A stretch of 64,000 nt of DNA from Saccoglossus kowalevskii. Its lineage: Eukaryota; Hemichordata; Enteropneusta; Harrimaniidae. Within the stretch, counting starts at the first letter, position 1, and every line of letters starts with the position of its first letter. The stretch lies in the NCBI RefSeq assembly GCF_000003605.2, contig NW_003117744.1, positions 1 to 64,000 of the forward strand, written 5' to 3'. The position numbers and the translations under genes were made by a program. Below, in pieces: positions 21,436 through 34,108 of this stretch. The notes under the pieces are model-generated. The model was not told the DNA's origin. It was given only the letters and a program-made list of their open reading frames with translations, and did no database searches.

Positions 21436-22256
21436 GTCGATTGATGGTATGGTGGTATCTGATGGAAAACAGTAAATTCTGTCGTTTATAAAAGGGGGTC
21501 GGCCAATCAGCTTGATCTCGCACATGTCACTTTTTGAACCAATCAGAAATCCCCGTCGAAGTGACAAAGTTCTCCAGACGCGAAAATAGTTGTCACATTT
21601 TCACTTGTAGGCGGCGTGATTGAAGTTCTACGTTATTGTTTCCACTAAACTTTGTTGTGAAGCGAGTTTTTTAATTGCGACGCCTATTTGTTACCAGATA
21701 CAACCGCGAAAAGATGACGCTTTAGTACGTCCCAGCAAATTAACAATACATATTCTGAGAGCTTTGCATAATGTAGTAATACATGCATTTGATTATTGCA
21801 ATTTTATTCATTACTTGCTCAGTTTCGCATTGCCAAACTCTTATTCGCAACACATATGTATTAACATATATTTACTCGACAAAAAGATGGCGTTTTGTTG
21901 AGAACCGGAGATTAACATTACATATTCTGAAAGCTTTAAATAATTATGTAATACTTGTAATTAATCATTTGAAATTAGCTGCTATTACATAATCTGCTTC
22001 TACATGTTCTTTTACTTAACTGAATTTTTCCAATTTGATGTGCGTCGAATGTTGGCGCTCTTTATTCTGTTTTATGCATTATGACATTGACCTGAATTGG
22101 TTGAAATCGCTCTGATTTGCAAATTAATATGATATGGCAGTTGTTCATAGCATTATGTGCAATAATCTGAGTGATGGGATGGACAATGTACGGTAGTTCG
22201 ACTTTTGGAGTATGTGCTGGCCCTGAGAAGGGCCGTTTTGTATGCGTGTCGTAGCA

Positions 22257-22517
22257 CTATTGCTGACGACGATTTTGCCTTTTCTGGATAATTTTTAAAA
22301 TCACCCAAGGAGCATAATCTACAGGATAATTGCCTTCTCCAAGAATTGAGATGACCTCTTTAACAGGTAATAACTGTACGATGGATCGTGCCCAAGACGA
22401 GAATGCTCGTGTCCATGGCTGCGGTGGTCTCCTTGTCGAAAGAGGGCTGGATAAATACGCATAGTAGCATGCTATACGGGAGTCAAACATGATATGGCAG
22501 TTGTTATTTGGATCCAT
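22257..22517 (-). CDS. g18: array gene, type A, intact
   Basis: 86 residues, K53. HDE variant AAAAGTCGAA. Stem-loop 22219-22234. Confidence 0.6.
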   Translation of the reverse strand: MDPNNNCHIMFDSRIACYYAYLSSPLSTRRPPQPWTRAFSSWARSIVQLLPVKEVISILGEGNYPVDYAPWVILKIIQKRQNRRQQ

Positions 22518-23340
22518 GTCGATTGATGGTATGGCGGTATCTGATGGAAAACAGTAAATTCTGTCGTTTATAAAAGGGGGTCGGCCAATCAGCTTGATCT
22601 CGCACATGTCACTTTTTGAACCAATCAGAAATCCCCGTCGAAGTGACAAAGTCGTCCAGACGCGAAAATAGTTGTCACATTTTCACTTGAAGGCGGCGTG
22701 ATTGAAGTTCTACGTTATTGTTTCCACTAAACTTTGTTGTGAAGCGGGTTTTTTAATTGCGACGCCTATTTGTTACCAGATACAACCGCGAAAAGGTGAC
22801 GCTTTAGTACGTCCCGGCAAATTAACAATACATATTCTGAGAGCTTTGCATAATGTAGTAATACATGCATTTGATTATTGCAATTTCTAGTTCATTACTT
22901 GCTCAGTTTCGCATTGCCAAACTCTTATTCGCAACACATATGTATTAACATATATTTACTCGACAAAAAGATGGCGTTTTGTTGAGAACCGGAGATTAAC
23001 ATTACATATTCTGAAAGCTTTAAATAATTATGTAATACTTGTAATTAATCATTTGAAATTAGCTGCTATTACATAATCTGCTTCTACATGTTCTTTTACT
23101 TAACTGAATTTTTCCAATTTGATGTGCGTCGAATGTTGGCGCTCTTTATTCTGTTTTATGCATTATGACATTGACCTGAATTGGTTGAAATCGCTCTGAT
23201 TTGCAAATTAATATGATATGGCAGTTGTTCATAGCATTACGTGCAATAATCTGAGTGATGGGATGGACAATGTACGGTAGTTCTCCTTTTGGAGTATGTG
23301 CTGGCCCTGAGAAGAGCCGTTTTGTATGAGTGTCGTAGCA

Positions 23341-23601
23341 CTATTGCTGACGACGATTTTGCCTTTTCTGGATAATTTTTAAAATCACCCAAAGAGCATA
23401 ATCTACAGGATAACTGCCTTCTCCAAGAATTGAGATGACCTCTTCGACAGGTAATAACTGTACGATGGATCGTTCCCAAGACGAGAATGCTCGTGTCCAT
23501 GGCTGCGGTGGTCTCCTTGTCGAAAGAGGGCTGGATAAATACGCATAGTAGCATGCTATACGGGAGTCAAACATGATATGGCAGTTGTTATTTGGATCCA
23601 T
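23341..23601 (-). CDS. g19: array gene, type A, intact
   Basis: 86 residues, E43 (SSWERS), S63 and L70. Stem-loop 23303-23318 reads GGCTCT on its 5' arm, giving one U-G wobble but still fitting the histone consensus. Confidence 0.6.
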   Translation of the reverse strand: MDPNNNCHIMFDSRIACYYAYLSSPLSTRRPPQPWTRAFSSWERSIVQLLPVEEVISILGEGSYPVDYALWVILKIIQKRQNRRQQ

Positions 23602-23811
23602 GTCGATTGATGGTATGGCTGTATCTGATGGAAAACAGTAAATTCTCTCGTTTATAAAAGGGGGTCGGCCAATCAGCTTGATCTCGCACATGTCACTTTT
23701 TGAACCAATCAGAAATCCCCGTCGAAGTAACAAAGTCGTCCAAACACGAAAATAGTTGTCACATTTTCACTTGTAGGCGGCGTGATTGAAGTTCTACGTT
23801 ATTGTTTCCAC

Positions 23812-24051
23812 AGTTGTTATGGCAGTTATTACTTGGATCCATGTTGATTGATGGTATGGCGGTATCTGATGGAAAACAGTAAATTCTGTCGTTTATAAAA
23901 GGGGTTCGGCCAATCAGCTTGATCTCGCACATGTCACTTTTTGAACCAATCAGAAATCCCCGTCGAAGTGATAAAGTCGTCCAAACACGAAAATAGTTGT
24001 CACATTTTCACTTGTAGGCGGCGTGATTGAAGTTCTACTTATTGTTTCCAC
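23812..24051 (-). promoter_or_regulatory. promoter module upstream of g19
   Basis: 240-bp extra module, core elements intact. Confidence 0.75.
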
Positions 24052-24664
24052 TAAACTTTGTTGTGAAGCGAGTTTTTTAATTGCGACGCCTATTTGTTAC
24101 CAGATACAGCCGCGAAAAGGTGACGCTTTAGTACGTCCCGGCAAATTAACAATACATATTCTGAGAGCTTTGCATAATGTAGTAATACATGCATTTGATT
24201 ATTGCAATTTCTAGTTCATTACTTGCTCAGTTTCGCATTGCCAAACTCTTATTCGCAACACATATGTATTAACATATATTTACTCGACAAAAAGTTGGCG
24301 TTTTGTTGAGAACCGGAGATTAACATTACATATTCTGAAAGCTTTAAATAATTATGTAATACTTTTAATTATTCATTTGAAATTAGCTGCTATTACATAA
24401 TCTGCTTCTACATGTTCTTTTACTTAACTGAATTATTCCAATGTGATGTGCGTCGAATGTTGGCGCTCTTTATTCTGTTTTATGCATTATGACATTGACC
24501 TGAATTGGTTGAAATCGTTCTGATTTGCAAATTAATATGATATGCCTGTTGTTCATAGCATTACGTGCAATAATCTGAGTGATGGGATGGACAATGTACG
24601 GTAGTTCTCTTTTTGGAGTATGTGCTGGCCCTGAGAAGGGCCGTTTTGTATGAGTGTCGTAGCA

Positions 24665-24926
24665 CTATTGCTGACGACGATTTTGCCTTTTCTGGATAAT
24701 TTTTTAAAATCACCCAAGGAGCATAATCTACAGGATAATTGCCTTCTCCAAGAATCGAGATGACCTCTTCGACAGGTGATAACTGTACGACGGATCGTGC
24801 CCAAGACGAGAATGCTCGTGTCCATGGCTGCGGTGGTCTCCTTGTCGAAAGAGGGCTGGATAAATACGCATAGTAGCATGCTATACGGGAGTCAAACATG
24901 ATATGGCAGTTGTTATTTGGATCCAT
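24665..24926 (-). pseudogene. g20: array gene, type A, C-terminal frameshift
   Basis: One extra T in the run near 24706 shifts the frame after VILK; the altered frame runs on through the stem-loop to 24561, so a stem-loop-ended mRNA would lack a stop. Stem-loop 24627-24642. Confidence 0.65.
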
Positions 24927-25750
24927 GTCGATTGATGGTATGGCGGTATCTGATGGAAAACAGTAAATTCTGTCGTTTATAAAAGGGGGTCGGCCAATCA
25001 GCTTGATCTCGCTCATGTCACTTTTTGAACCAATCAGAAATCCCCGTCGAAGTAACAAAGTCGTCCAAACACGAAAATAGTTGTCACATTTTCACTTGTA
25101 GTCGGCGTGATTGAAGTTCTACGTTATTGTTTCCACTAAACTTTATTGTGAAGCGAGTATTTTTAATTGCAACGCCTATTTGTTACCAGATACAACCGCG
25201 AAAAGGTGACGCTTTAGTACGTCCCGGCAAATTAACAATACATATTCTGAGAGCTTTGCATAATGTAGTAATACATGCATTTGACTATTGCAATTTCTAG
25301 TTCATTACTTGCTCAGTTTCGCATTGCCAAACTCTTATTCGCAACACATATGTATTAACATATATTTACTCGACAAAAAGATGGAGTTTTGTTGAGAACC
25401 GGAGATTAACATTACATATTCTGAATGCTTTAAATAATTATGTAATACTTGTAATTAATCATTTGAAATTAGCTGCTATTACATAATCTGCTTCTACATG
25501 TTCTTTCACTTAACTGAATTATTCCAATTTGATGTGCGTCGAATGTTGGCGCTCTTTATTCTGTTTTATGCATTATGACATTGACCCGAATTGGTTGAAA
25601 TCGTTCTGATTTGCAAATAAGTATGATATGACAGTTGTACATAGCATTACGTGCAATAATCGCAGTGATGGGATGGACAATGTACGGTAGTTCTCTTTTT
25701 GGAGTATGTGCTGGCCCTGAGAAGGGCCGTTTTGTATGAGTGTCGTAGCA

Positions 25751-26011
25751 CTATTGCTGACGACGATTTTGCCTTTTCTGGATAATTTTTAAAATCACCC
25801 AAGGAGCATAATCTACAGGATAATTGCCTTCTCCAAGAATTGAGATGACCTCTTCGACAGGTAATAACTGTACGATGGATCGTGCCCAAGACGAGAATGC
25901 TCGTGACCATGGCTGCGGTGGTCTCCTTGTCGAAAGAGGGCTGGATAAATACGCATAGTAGCATGCTATACGGGAGTCAAACATGATATGGCAGTTGTTA
26001 TTTGGATCCAT
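25751..26011 (-). CDS. g21: array gene, type A, intact
   Basis: 86 residues, S36. Stem-loop 25713-25728. Confidence 0.6.
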   Translation of the reverse strand: MDPNNNCHIMFDSRIACYYAYLSSPLSTRRPPQPWSRAFSSWARSIVQLLPVEEVISILGEGNYPVDYAPWVILKIIQKRQNRRQQ

Positions 26012-26835
26012 GTCGATTGATGGTATGGCGGTATCTGATGGAAAACAGTAAATTCTGTCGTTTATAAAAGGGGGTCGGCCAATCAGCTTGATCTCGCACA
26101 TGTCACTTTTTGAACCAATCAGAAATCCCCGTCGAAGTGATAAAGTCGTCCAAACACGAAAATAGTTGTGACATTTTCACTTGTAGGCGGCGTGATTGAA
26201 GTTCTACGTTATTGTTTCCACTAAACTTTATTGTGAAGCGAGTTTTTTTAATTGCGACGCCTATTTGTTACCAGATACAACCGCGAAAAGGTGACGCTTT
26301 AGTACGTCCCGGCAAATTAAAAATACATATTCTGAGAGCTTTGCATAATGTAGTAATACATGCATTTGATTATTGCAATTTCTAGTTCATTACTTGCTCA
26401 ATTTCGCATTGCCAAACTCTTATTCACAACACATATGTATTAACATATATTTACTCGACAAAAAGATGGCGTTTTGTTGAGAACCGGAGATTAACATTAC
26501 ATATTCTGAAAGCTTTAAATAATTATGTAATACTTGTATTTAATCATTTGAAATTAGCTGCTATTACATAATCTGCTTCTACATGTTCTTTTACTTAACT
26601 GAATTATTTCAATTTGATGTGCGTCGAATGTTGGCGCTCTTTATTCTGTTTTATGCATTATGACATTGACCCGAATTTGTTGAAATCGTTCTGATTTGCA
26701 ATTAAGTATGATATGACAGTTGTACATAGCATTACGTACAATAGTCGCAGTGATGGGATGGACAATGTACGGTAGTTCTCTTTTTGGAGTATGTGCTGGC
26801 CCTGAGAAGGGCCGTTTTGTATGAGTGTCGTAGCA

Positions 26836-27069
26836 CTATTGCTGACGACGATTTTGCCTTTTCTGGATAATTTTTAAAATCACACAAGGAGCATAATCTA
26901 CAGGATAATTGCCTTCTTCAAGAATTGAGATGACCTCTTCGACAGGTAATAACTGTACGATGGATCGTGCCCAAGACGAGAATGATCGGGTCCATGGCTG
27001 CGGTGGTCTCCTTGTCGAAAAAGGGCTGAATAAATACGGATAGTAGCATGCTATACGGGAGTCCAACAT
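26836..27069 (-). pseudogene. g22: array gene, type B, 5'-truncated, no promoter
   Basis: Starts at M10 (MLDSR); the promoter and first nine codons are missing because the gene is joined at about 27070 directly to the 3' spacer of the next unit (around its AATAAA). The 77-codon remainder is open. Same joint as g55. Stem-loop 26798-26813. Confidence 0.7.
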
Positions 27070-27269
27070 TATATTTATTCTGTTTTATGCATTATGACAT
27101 TGACCTGAATTGGTTGAAATCGTCCTGATTTGCAAATTAATATGATATGGCAGTTGTTCATAGCATTACGTGCAATAATCTGAGTGATGGGATGGACAAT
27201 GTACGGTAGTTCTCTTTTTGGAGTATGTGCTGGCCCTGAGAAGGGCCGTTTTGTATGAGTGTCGTAGCA

Positions 27270-27530
27270 CTATTGCTGACGACGATTTTGCCTTTTCTGG
27301 ATAATTTTTAAAATCACCCAAGGAGCATAATCTACAGGATAATTGCCTTCTCCAAAAATTGAGATGACCTCTTCGACAGGTAATAACTGTACGATGGATC
27401 GTGCCCAAGACGAGAATGCTCGTGACCATGGCTGCGGTGGTCTCCTTGTCGAAAGAGGGCTGGATAAATACGCATAGTAGCATGCTATACGGGAGTCAAA
27501 CATGATATGGCAGTTGTTATTTGGATCCAT
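27270..27530 (-). CDS. g23: array gene, type A, intact
   Basis: 86 residues, S36 and F59 (ISIFGEG). Stem-loop 27232-27247. Confidence 0.6.
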   Translation of the reverse strand: MDPNNNCHIMFDSRIACYYAYLSSPLSTRRPPQPWSRAFSSWARSIVQLLPVEEVISIFGEGNYPVDYAPWVILKIIQKRQNRRQQ

Positions 27531-28353
27531 GTCGATTGATAGTATAGCGGTATCTGATGGAAAACAGTAAATTCTGTCGTTTATAAAAGGGGGTCGGCCA
27601 ATCAGCTTGATCTCGCACATGTCACTTTTCGAACCAATCGGAAATCCCCGTCGAAGTGACAAAGTCGTCCAAACACGAAAATAGTTGTCACATTTTCACT
27701 TGTAGGCGGCGTGATTGAAGTTCTACGTTATTGTTTCCACTAAACTTTGTTGTGAAGCAAGTTTTTTAATTGCGACGCCTATTTGTTACCAGATTCAGCC
27801 GCGAAAAGGTGACGCTTTAGTACGTCCCGGCAAATTAACAATACATATTCTGAGAGCTTTGCATAATGTAGTAATACATGCATTTGATTATTGCAATTTC
27901 TAGTTCATTACTTGCTCAGTTTCGCATTGCCAAACTCTTATTCGCAACACATATGTATTAACATATATTTACTCGACAAAAAGTTGGCGTTTTGTTGAGA
28001 ACCGGAGATTAACATTACATATTCTGAAAGCTTTAAATAATTATGTAATACTTTTAATTATTCATTTGAAATTAGCTGCTATTACATAATCTGCTTCTAC
28101 ATGTTCTTTTACTTAACTGAATTATTCCAATGTGATGTGCGTCGAATGTTGGCGCTCTTTATTCTGTTTTATGCATTATGACATTGACCTGAATTAGTTG
28201 AAATCGTTCTGATTTGCAAAATAATATGATATGGCAGTTGTTCATAGCATTACGTGCAATAATCTGAGTGATGGGATGGACAATGTACGGTAGTTCTCCT
28301 TTTGGAGTATGTGCTGGCCCTGAGAAGGGCCGTTTTGTAAGAGTGTCGTAGCA

Positions 28354-28614
28354 CTATTGCTGACGACGATTTTGCCTTTTCTGGATAATTTTTAAAATCA
28401 CCCAAGGAGCATAATCTACAGGATAATTGCCTTCTCCAAGAATTGAGATGACCTCTTCGACAGGTAATAACTGTACGATGGATCGTGCCCAAGACGAGAA
28501 TGCTCGTGTCCATGGCTGCGGTGGTCTCTTTGTCGAAAGAGGGCTGGATAACTACGCATAGTAGCATGCTATACGGGAGTCAAACATGATATGGCAGTTG
28601 TTATTTGGATCCAT
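28354..28614 (-). pseudogene. g24: array gene with stop at codon 21
   Basis: Y21 is TAG (the plus strand reads ggataactacgc), leaving 20 residues; the rest is full length. Stem-loop 28316-28331 intact. Confidence 0.65.
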
Positions 28615-28824
28615 GTCGATTGATGGTATGGCGGTATCTGATTGAAAACAGTAAATTCTGTCGTTTATAAAAGGGGGTCAGCCAATCAGCTTGATCTCGC
28701 ACATGTCACTTTATGAACCAATCAGAAATCCCCGTCGAAGTGACAAAGTCGTCCAAACACGAAAATAGTTGTCACATTTTCACTTGTATTCGCCGTGATT
28801 GAAGTTCTACGTTATTGTTTCCAC

Positions 28825-29026
28825 AGTTGTTATGGCAGTTGTTACTTGGATCCATGTCGATTGATGGTATGGCGGTATCTGATGGAAAACAGTAAATTCT
28901 GTGGTTTATAAAAGGGGGTCGGCCAATCAGCTTGATCTCGCACATGTCACTTTTTTAACCAATCAGAAATCCCCGTCGATGAGACAAAGTCGTCCAAACA
29001 CGAAAATAGTTGTCACAGTTTCTACA
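28825..29026 (-). promoter_or_regulatory. truncated promoter module upstream of g24
   Basis: Module with TATA-region change (gtggtttataaaag) cut at about 29026, where it is joined to the middle of g25. Confidence 0.65.
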
Positions 29027-29038
29027 GCATAATATTCA

Positions 29039-29232
29039 GGATAATTGCCTTCTCCAAGAATTGAGATGACCTCTTCGACAGGTAATAACTGTACGATGGA
29101 TCGTGCCCAAGACGAGAATGCTCGTGTCCATGGCTGCGGTGGTCTCTTTGTCGAAAGAGGGCTGGATAATTACGCATAGTAGCATGCTATACGGGAGTCA
29201 AACATGATATGGCAGTTGTTATTTGGATCCAT
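29039..29232 (-). pseudogene. g25: array gene, 3'-truncated, stop at codon 21
   Basis: Keeps about 64 codons from the start at 29232, with TAA at codon 21; the last third, stem-loop and spacer are deleted. The joint (ttctacagcataat) recurs at g29, g34 and g40. Promoter TATA region reads tttattaaaag, a weak match. Confidence 0.65.
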
Positions 29233-29441
29233 GTCGATTGATAGTATGGCGGTATCTGATGGAAAACAGTAAATTCTGTCGTTTATTAAAAGGGTCGGCC
29301 AATCAGCTTGATATCGCACATGTCACTTTTCGAACCAATCGGAAATCCCCGTCGAAGTGACAAAGTCGTCCAAACACGAAAATAGTTGTCACATTTTCAC
29401 TTGTAGGCGGCGTGATTGAAGTTCTACGTTATTGTTTCCAC

Positions 29442-29682
29442 AGTTGTTATGGCAGTTGTTACTTGGATCCATGTTGATTTATGGCATGGCGGTATCTGAT
29501 GGAAAACAGTAAATTCTGTCGTTTATAAAAGGGGGTCGGCCAATCAGCTTGATTTCGCACATGTCACTTTTTGAACCAATCAGAAATCCCCGTCGAAGTG
29601 ACAAAGTCGTCCAAACACGAAAATAGTTGTCACATTTTCACTTGTAGGCGGCGTGAATGAAGTTCTACGTTATTGTTTCCAC
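29442..29682 (-). promoter_or_regulatory. promoter module upstream of g25
   Basis: 241-bp extra module, core elements intact. Confidence 0.75.
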
Positions 29683-30295
29683 TAAACTTTATTGTGAAGC
29701 GAGTTTTTTAATTGCGACGCCTATTTGTTACCAGATACAACCGCGAAAAGGTGACGCTTTAGTACGTCCCGGCAAATTAACAATACATATTCTGAGAGCT
29801 TTGCATAATGTAGTAATACATGCATTTGATTATTGCAATTTCTAGTTCATTACTTGCTCAGTTTCGCATTGCCAAACTCTTATTCACAACACATATGTAT
29901 TAGCATATATTTACTCGACAAAAATATGGCGTTTTGTTGAGAACCGGAGATTAACATTACATATTCTGAAAGCTTTAAATAATTATGTAATACTTGTAAT
30001 TAACCATTTGAAATTAGCTGCTATTACATAATCTGCTTCCACATGTTCTTTTACTTAACTGAATTATTCCAATGTGATGTGCGTCGAATGTTGGCGCTCT
30101 TTATTCTGTTTTATGCATTATGACATTGACCTGAATTGGTTGAAATCGTTCTGATTTGCAAATTAATATGATATGGCAGTTGTTCATAGCATTACGTGCA
30201 ATAATCTGAGTGATTGGATGGACAATGTACGGTAGTTCTCCTTTTGGAGTATGTGCTGGCCCTGAGAAGGGCCGTTTTGTATGAGTGTCGTAGCA

Positions 30296-30556
30296 CTATT
30301 GCTGACGACGATTTTGCCTTTTCTGGATAATATTTAAAATCACCCAAGGAGCATAATCTACAGGATAATTGCCTTCTCCAAGAATTGAGATGACCTCTTC
30401 GACAGGTAATAACTGTACGATGGATCGTGCCCAAGACGAGAATGCTCGTGTCCATGGCTGCGGTGGTCTCCTTGTCGAAAGAGGGATGGATAAATACGCA
30501 TAGTAGCATGCTATACGGGAGTCAAACATGATATGGCAGTTATTATTTGGATCCAT
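30296..30556 (-). CDS. g26: array gene, type A, intact
   Basis: 86 residues, I24 (LSIPL) and N75 (VILNII). Small indels in the upstream modules happen to leave this frame open for 210 codons through both promoters; that extension is not expected in an mRNA starting at the TCAGAT. Stem-loop 30258-30273. Confidence 0.58.
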   Translation of the reverse strand: MDPNNNCHIMFDSRIACYYAYLSIPLSTRRPPQPWTRAFSSWARSIVQLLPVEEVISILGEGNYPVDYAPWVILNIIQKRQNRRQQ

Positions 30557-30765
30557 GTGGATTGATGGTATGGCGGTATCTGATGGAAAACAGTAAATTA
30601 TGTCGTTTATAAAAGGGGGTCGGCCAATCAGCTTGATCTCGCACATGTCACTTTTGAACCAATCAGAAATCCCGTCGAAGTGATAAAGTCGTCCAAACGC
30701 GAAAATAGTTGTCACATTTTCACTTGTAGGCGGGCGTGATTGAAGTTCTACGTTATTGTTTCCAC

Positions 30766-31006
30766 AGTTGTTATGGCAGTTGTTACTTGGATCCATGTCG
30801 ATTGATGGTATGGCTGTATCTGATGGAAAACAGTAAATTCTGTCGTTTATAAAAGGGGGTCGGCCAATCAGCTTGATCTCGCACATGTCACTTTTTGAAC
30901 CAATCAGAAATCCCCGTCGAAGTAACAAAGTCGTCCAAACACGAAAATAGTTGTCACATTTTCACTTGTAGGCGGCGTGATTGAAGTTCTACGTTATTGT
31001 TTCCAC
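30766..31006 (-). promoter_or_regulatory. promoter module upstream of g26
   Basis: 241-bp extra module, core elements intact. Confidence 0.75.
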
Positions 31007-31619
31007 TAAACTTTGTTGTGAAGCGAGTTTTTTATTTGCGACGCCTATTTGTTACCAGATACAACCGCGAAAAGGTGACTCTTTGGTACGTCCCGGCAAA
31101 TTAACAGTACATATTCTGAGAGCTTTGCATAATGTAGTAATACATGCATTTGACTATTGCAATTTCTTGTTCATTACTTGCTCAGTTTCGCATTGCCAAA
31201 CTCTTATTCGCAACACATATGTATTAACATATATTTACTCGACAAAAAGTTGGCGTTTTGTTGAGAACCGGAGATTAGCATTACATATTCTGAAAGCTTT
31301 AAATAATTATGTAATACTTGTAATTAATCATTTGAAATTAGCTGCTATTACATAATCTGCTTCTACATGTTCTTTTACTTAACTGAATTATTCCAATGTG
31401 ATGTGCGTCGAATGTTGGCGCTCTTTATTCTGTTTTATGCATTATGACATTGGCCTGAATTGGTTGAAATCGTTCTGATTTGCAAAGTAATATGATATGG
31501 CAGTTGTTCATAGTATTACGTGCAATAATCTGAGTGATGGGATGGACAATGTACTGTAGTTCTGCTTTTGGAGTATGTGCTGGCCCTGAGAAGGGCCGTT
31601 TTGTATGAGTGTCGTAGCA

Positions 31620-31880
31620 CTATTGCTGACGACGATTTTGCCTTTTCTGGATAATTTTTAAAATCACACAAGGAGCATAATCTACAGGATAATTGCCTTC
31701 TCCAAGAATTGAGATGACCTGTTCGACAGGTAATAACTGTACGATGGATCGTGCCCAAGACGAGAATGCTCGTGTCCATGGCGGCGGTGGTCTCCTTGTC
31801 GAAAGAGGGCTGGATAAATACGCATAGTAGCATGCTATACGGGAGTCAAACATGATATGGCAGTTGTTATTTGGATCCAT
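31620..31880 (-). CDS. g27: array gene, A/B mixed, intact
   Basis: 86 residues, PPPPW at 31-35, Q54 and C71, related to g13/g14. Stem-loop 31582-31597. Confidence 0.6.
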   Translation of the reverse strand: MDPNNNCHIMFDSRIACYYAYLSSPLSTRRPPPPWTRAFSSWARSIVQLLPVEQVISILGEGNYPVDYAPCVILKIIQKRQNRRQQ

Positions 31881-32387
31881 GTCGATTGATGGTATGGCGG
31901 TATCTGATGGAAAACAGTAAATTCTGTCGTTTATAAAAGGGGGTCGGCCAATCAGCTTGATCTCGCACATGTCACTTTTTGAACCAATCAGAAATCCCCG
32001 TCGAAGTGATAAAGTCGTCCAAACACGAAAATAGTTGTCACATTTTCACTTGTAGGCGGCGTGATTGAAGTTCTACGTTATTGTTTCCACTAATCTTTGT
32101 TGTGAAGCGAGTTTTTTAATTGCGACGCCTATTTGTTACCAGATACAGCCGCGAAAAGGTGACGCTTTAGTACGTCCCGGCAAATTAACAATACATATTC
32201 TGTAGTAATACATGACATTGACCTGCATTGGTTGAAATCGTTCTGATTTGCAAATTAATATGATATGGCAGTTGTTCATAGCATTACGTGCAATAATCTG
32301 TGTGATGGGATGGACAATGTACGGTAGTTCTCCTTTTGGAGTATGTGCTGGCCCTGAGAAGGGCCGTTTTGTATGAGTGTCGTAGCA

Positions 32388-32647
32388 CTATTGCTGACGA
32401 CGATTTTGCCTTTTCTGGATAATATTTAAAATCACCCAAGGAGCATAATCTACAGGATAATTGCCTTCTCCAAGAATTGAGATGACCTCTTCGACAGGTA
32501 ATAACTGTACGATGGATCGTGCCTAAGACGAGAATGCTCTGTCCATGGCTGCGGTGGTCTCCTTGTCGAAAGAGGGCTGGATAAATACGCATAGTAGCAT
32601 GCTATACGGGAGTCAAACATGATATGGCAGTTATTATTTGGATCCAT
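32388..32647 (-). pseudogene. g28: array gene, frameshifted, duplicate of g15
   Basis: Shares with g15 the same one-base deletion, the same spacer deletion (joint near 32200) and linked substitutions in the promoter. Its upstream side is joined near 32815 to truncated g29. Stem-loop 32350-32365. Confidence 0.7.
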
Positions 32648-32814
32648 GTGGATTGATGGTATGGCGGTATCTGATGGAAAACAGTAAATTATGTCGTTTA
32701 TAAAAGGGGGTCGGCCAATCAGCTTGATCTCGCACATGTCACTTTTTGAACCAATCAGAAATACCCGTCTAAGTGACAAAGTCGTCCATACACGAAAATA
32801 GTTGTCACATTTTC

Positions 32815-33024
32815 TACAGCATAATCTACAGGATAATTGCCTTCTCCAAGAATTGAGATGACCTCTTTAACAGGTAATAACTGTACGATGGATCGTGCCC
32901 AAGACGAGAATGCTCGTGTCCATGGCTGCGGTGGTCTCCTTGTCGAAAGAGGGCTGGATAAATACGCATAGTAGCATGCTATACGGGAGTCAAACATGAT
33001 ATGGCAGTTGTTATTTGGATCCAT
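32815..33024 (-). pseudogene. g29: array gene, 3'-truncated
   Basis: Open from the start at 33024 through DYA (K53), then fused to the promoter-upstream region of the g28 unit; the fused frame stops at 32755 after 89 residues. It lacks stem-loop and HDE, so its transcript would run into g28. Confidence 0.65.
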
Positions 33025-33847
33025 GTCGATTGATGGTATGGCGGTATCTGATGGAAAACAGTAAATTCTGTCGTTTATAAAAGGGGGTCGGCCAATCAGC
33101 TTGATCTCGCACATGTCACTTTTCGAACCAATCAGAAATCCCCGTCGAAGTGACAAAGTCGTCCAGACGCGAAAATAGTTGTCACATTTTCACTTGTAGG
33201 CGGCGTGATTGAAGTTCTACGTTATTGTTTCCACTAAACTTTGTTGTGAAGCGGGTTTTTTAATTGCGACGCCTATTTGTTACCAGATACAACCGCGAAA
33301 AGGTGACGCTTTAGTACGTCCCGGCAAATTAACAATACATATTCTGAGAGCTTTGCATAATGTAGTAATACATGCATTTGATTATTGCAATTTCTAGTTC
33401 ATTACTTGCTCAGTTTCGCATTGCCAAACTCTTATTCGCAACACATATGTATTAACATATATTTACTCGACAAAAAGATGGCGTTTTGTTGAGAACCGGA
33501 GATTAACATTACATATTCTGAAAGCTTTAAATAATTATGTAATACTTGTAATTAATCATTTGAAATTAGCTGCTATTACATAATCTGCTTCTACATGTTC
33601 TTTTACTTAACTGAATTATTCCAATGTGATGTGCGTCGAATGTTGGCGCTCTTTATTCTGTTTTATGCATTATGACATTGACTTGAATTGGTTGAAATCG
33701 TTCTGATTTGCAAATTAATATGACATGGCAGTTGTTCATAGCATTACGTGCAATAATCTGAGTGATGGGATGGACAATGTACGGTAGTTCTCTTTTTGGA
33801 GTATGTGCTGGCCCTGAGAAGGGCCGTTTTGTATGAGTGTCGTAGCA

Positions 33848-34108
33848 CTATTGCTGACGACGATTTTGCCTTTTCTGGATAATTTTTAAAATCACCCAAG
33901 GAGCATAATCTACAGGATAATTGCCTTCTCCAAGAATTGAGATGACCTCTTCGACAGGTAATAACTGTACGATGGATCGTGCCCAAGACGAGAATGCTCG
34001 TGACCATGGCGGCGGTGGTCTCCTTGTCGAAAGAGGGCTGGATAAATACGCATAGTAGCATGCTATACGGGAGTCAAACATGATATGGCAGTTGTTATTT
34101 GGATCCAT
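33848..34108 (-). CDS. g30: array gene, type A, intact
   Basis: 86 residues, PPPPWS at 31-36. Stem-loop 33810-33825. Confidence 0.6.
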   Translation of the reverse strand: MDPNNNCHIMFDSRIACYYAYLSSPLSTRRPPPPWSRAFSSWARSIVQLLPVEEVISILGEGNYPVDYAPWVILKIIQKRQNRRQQ

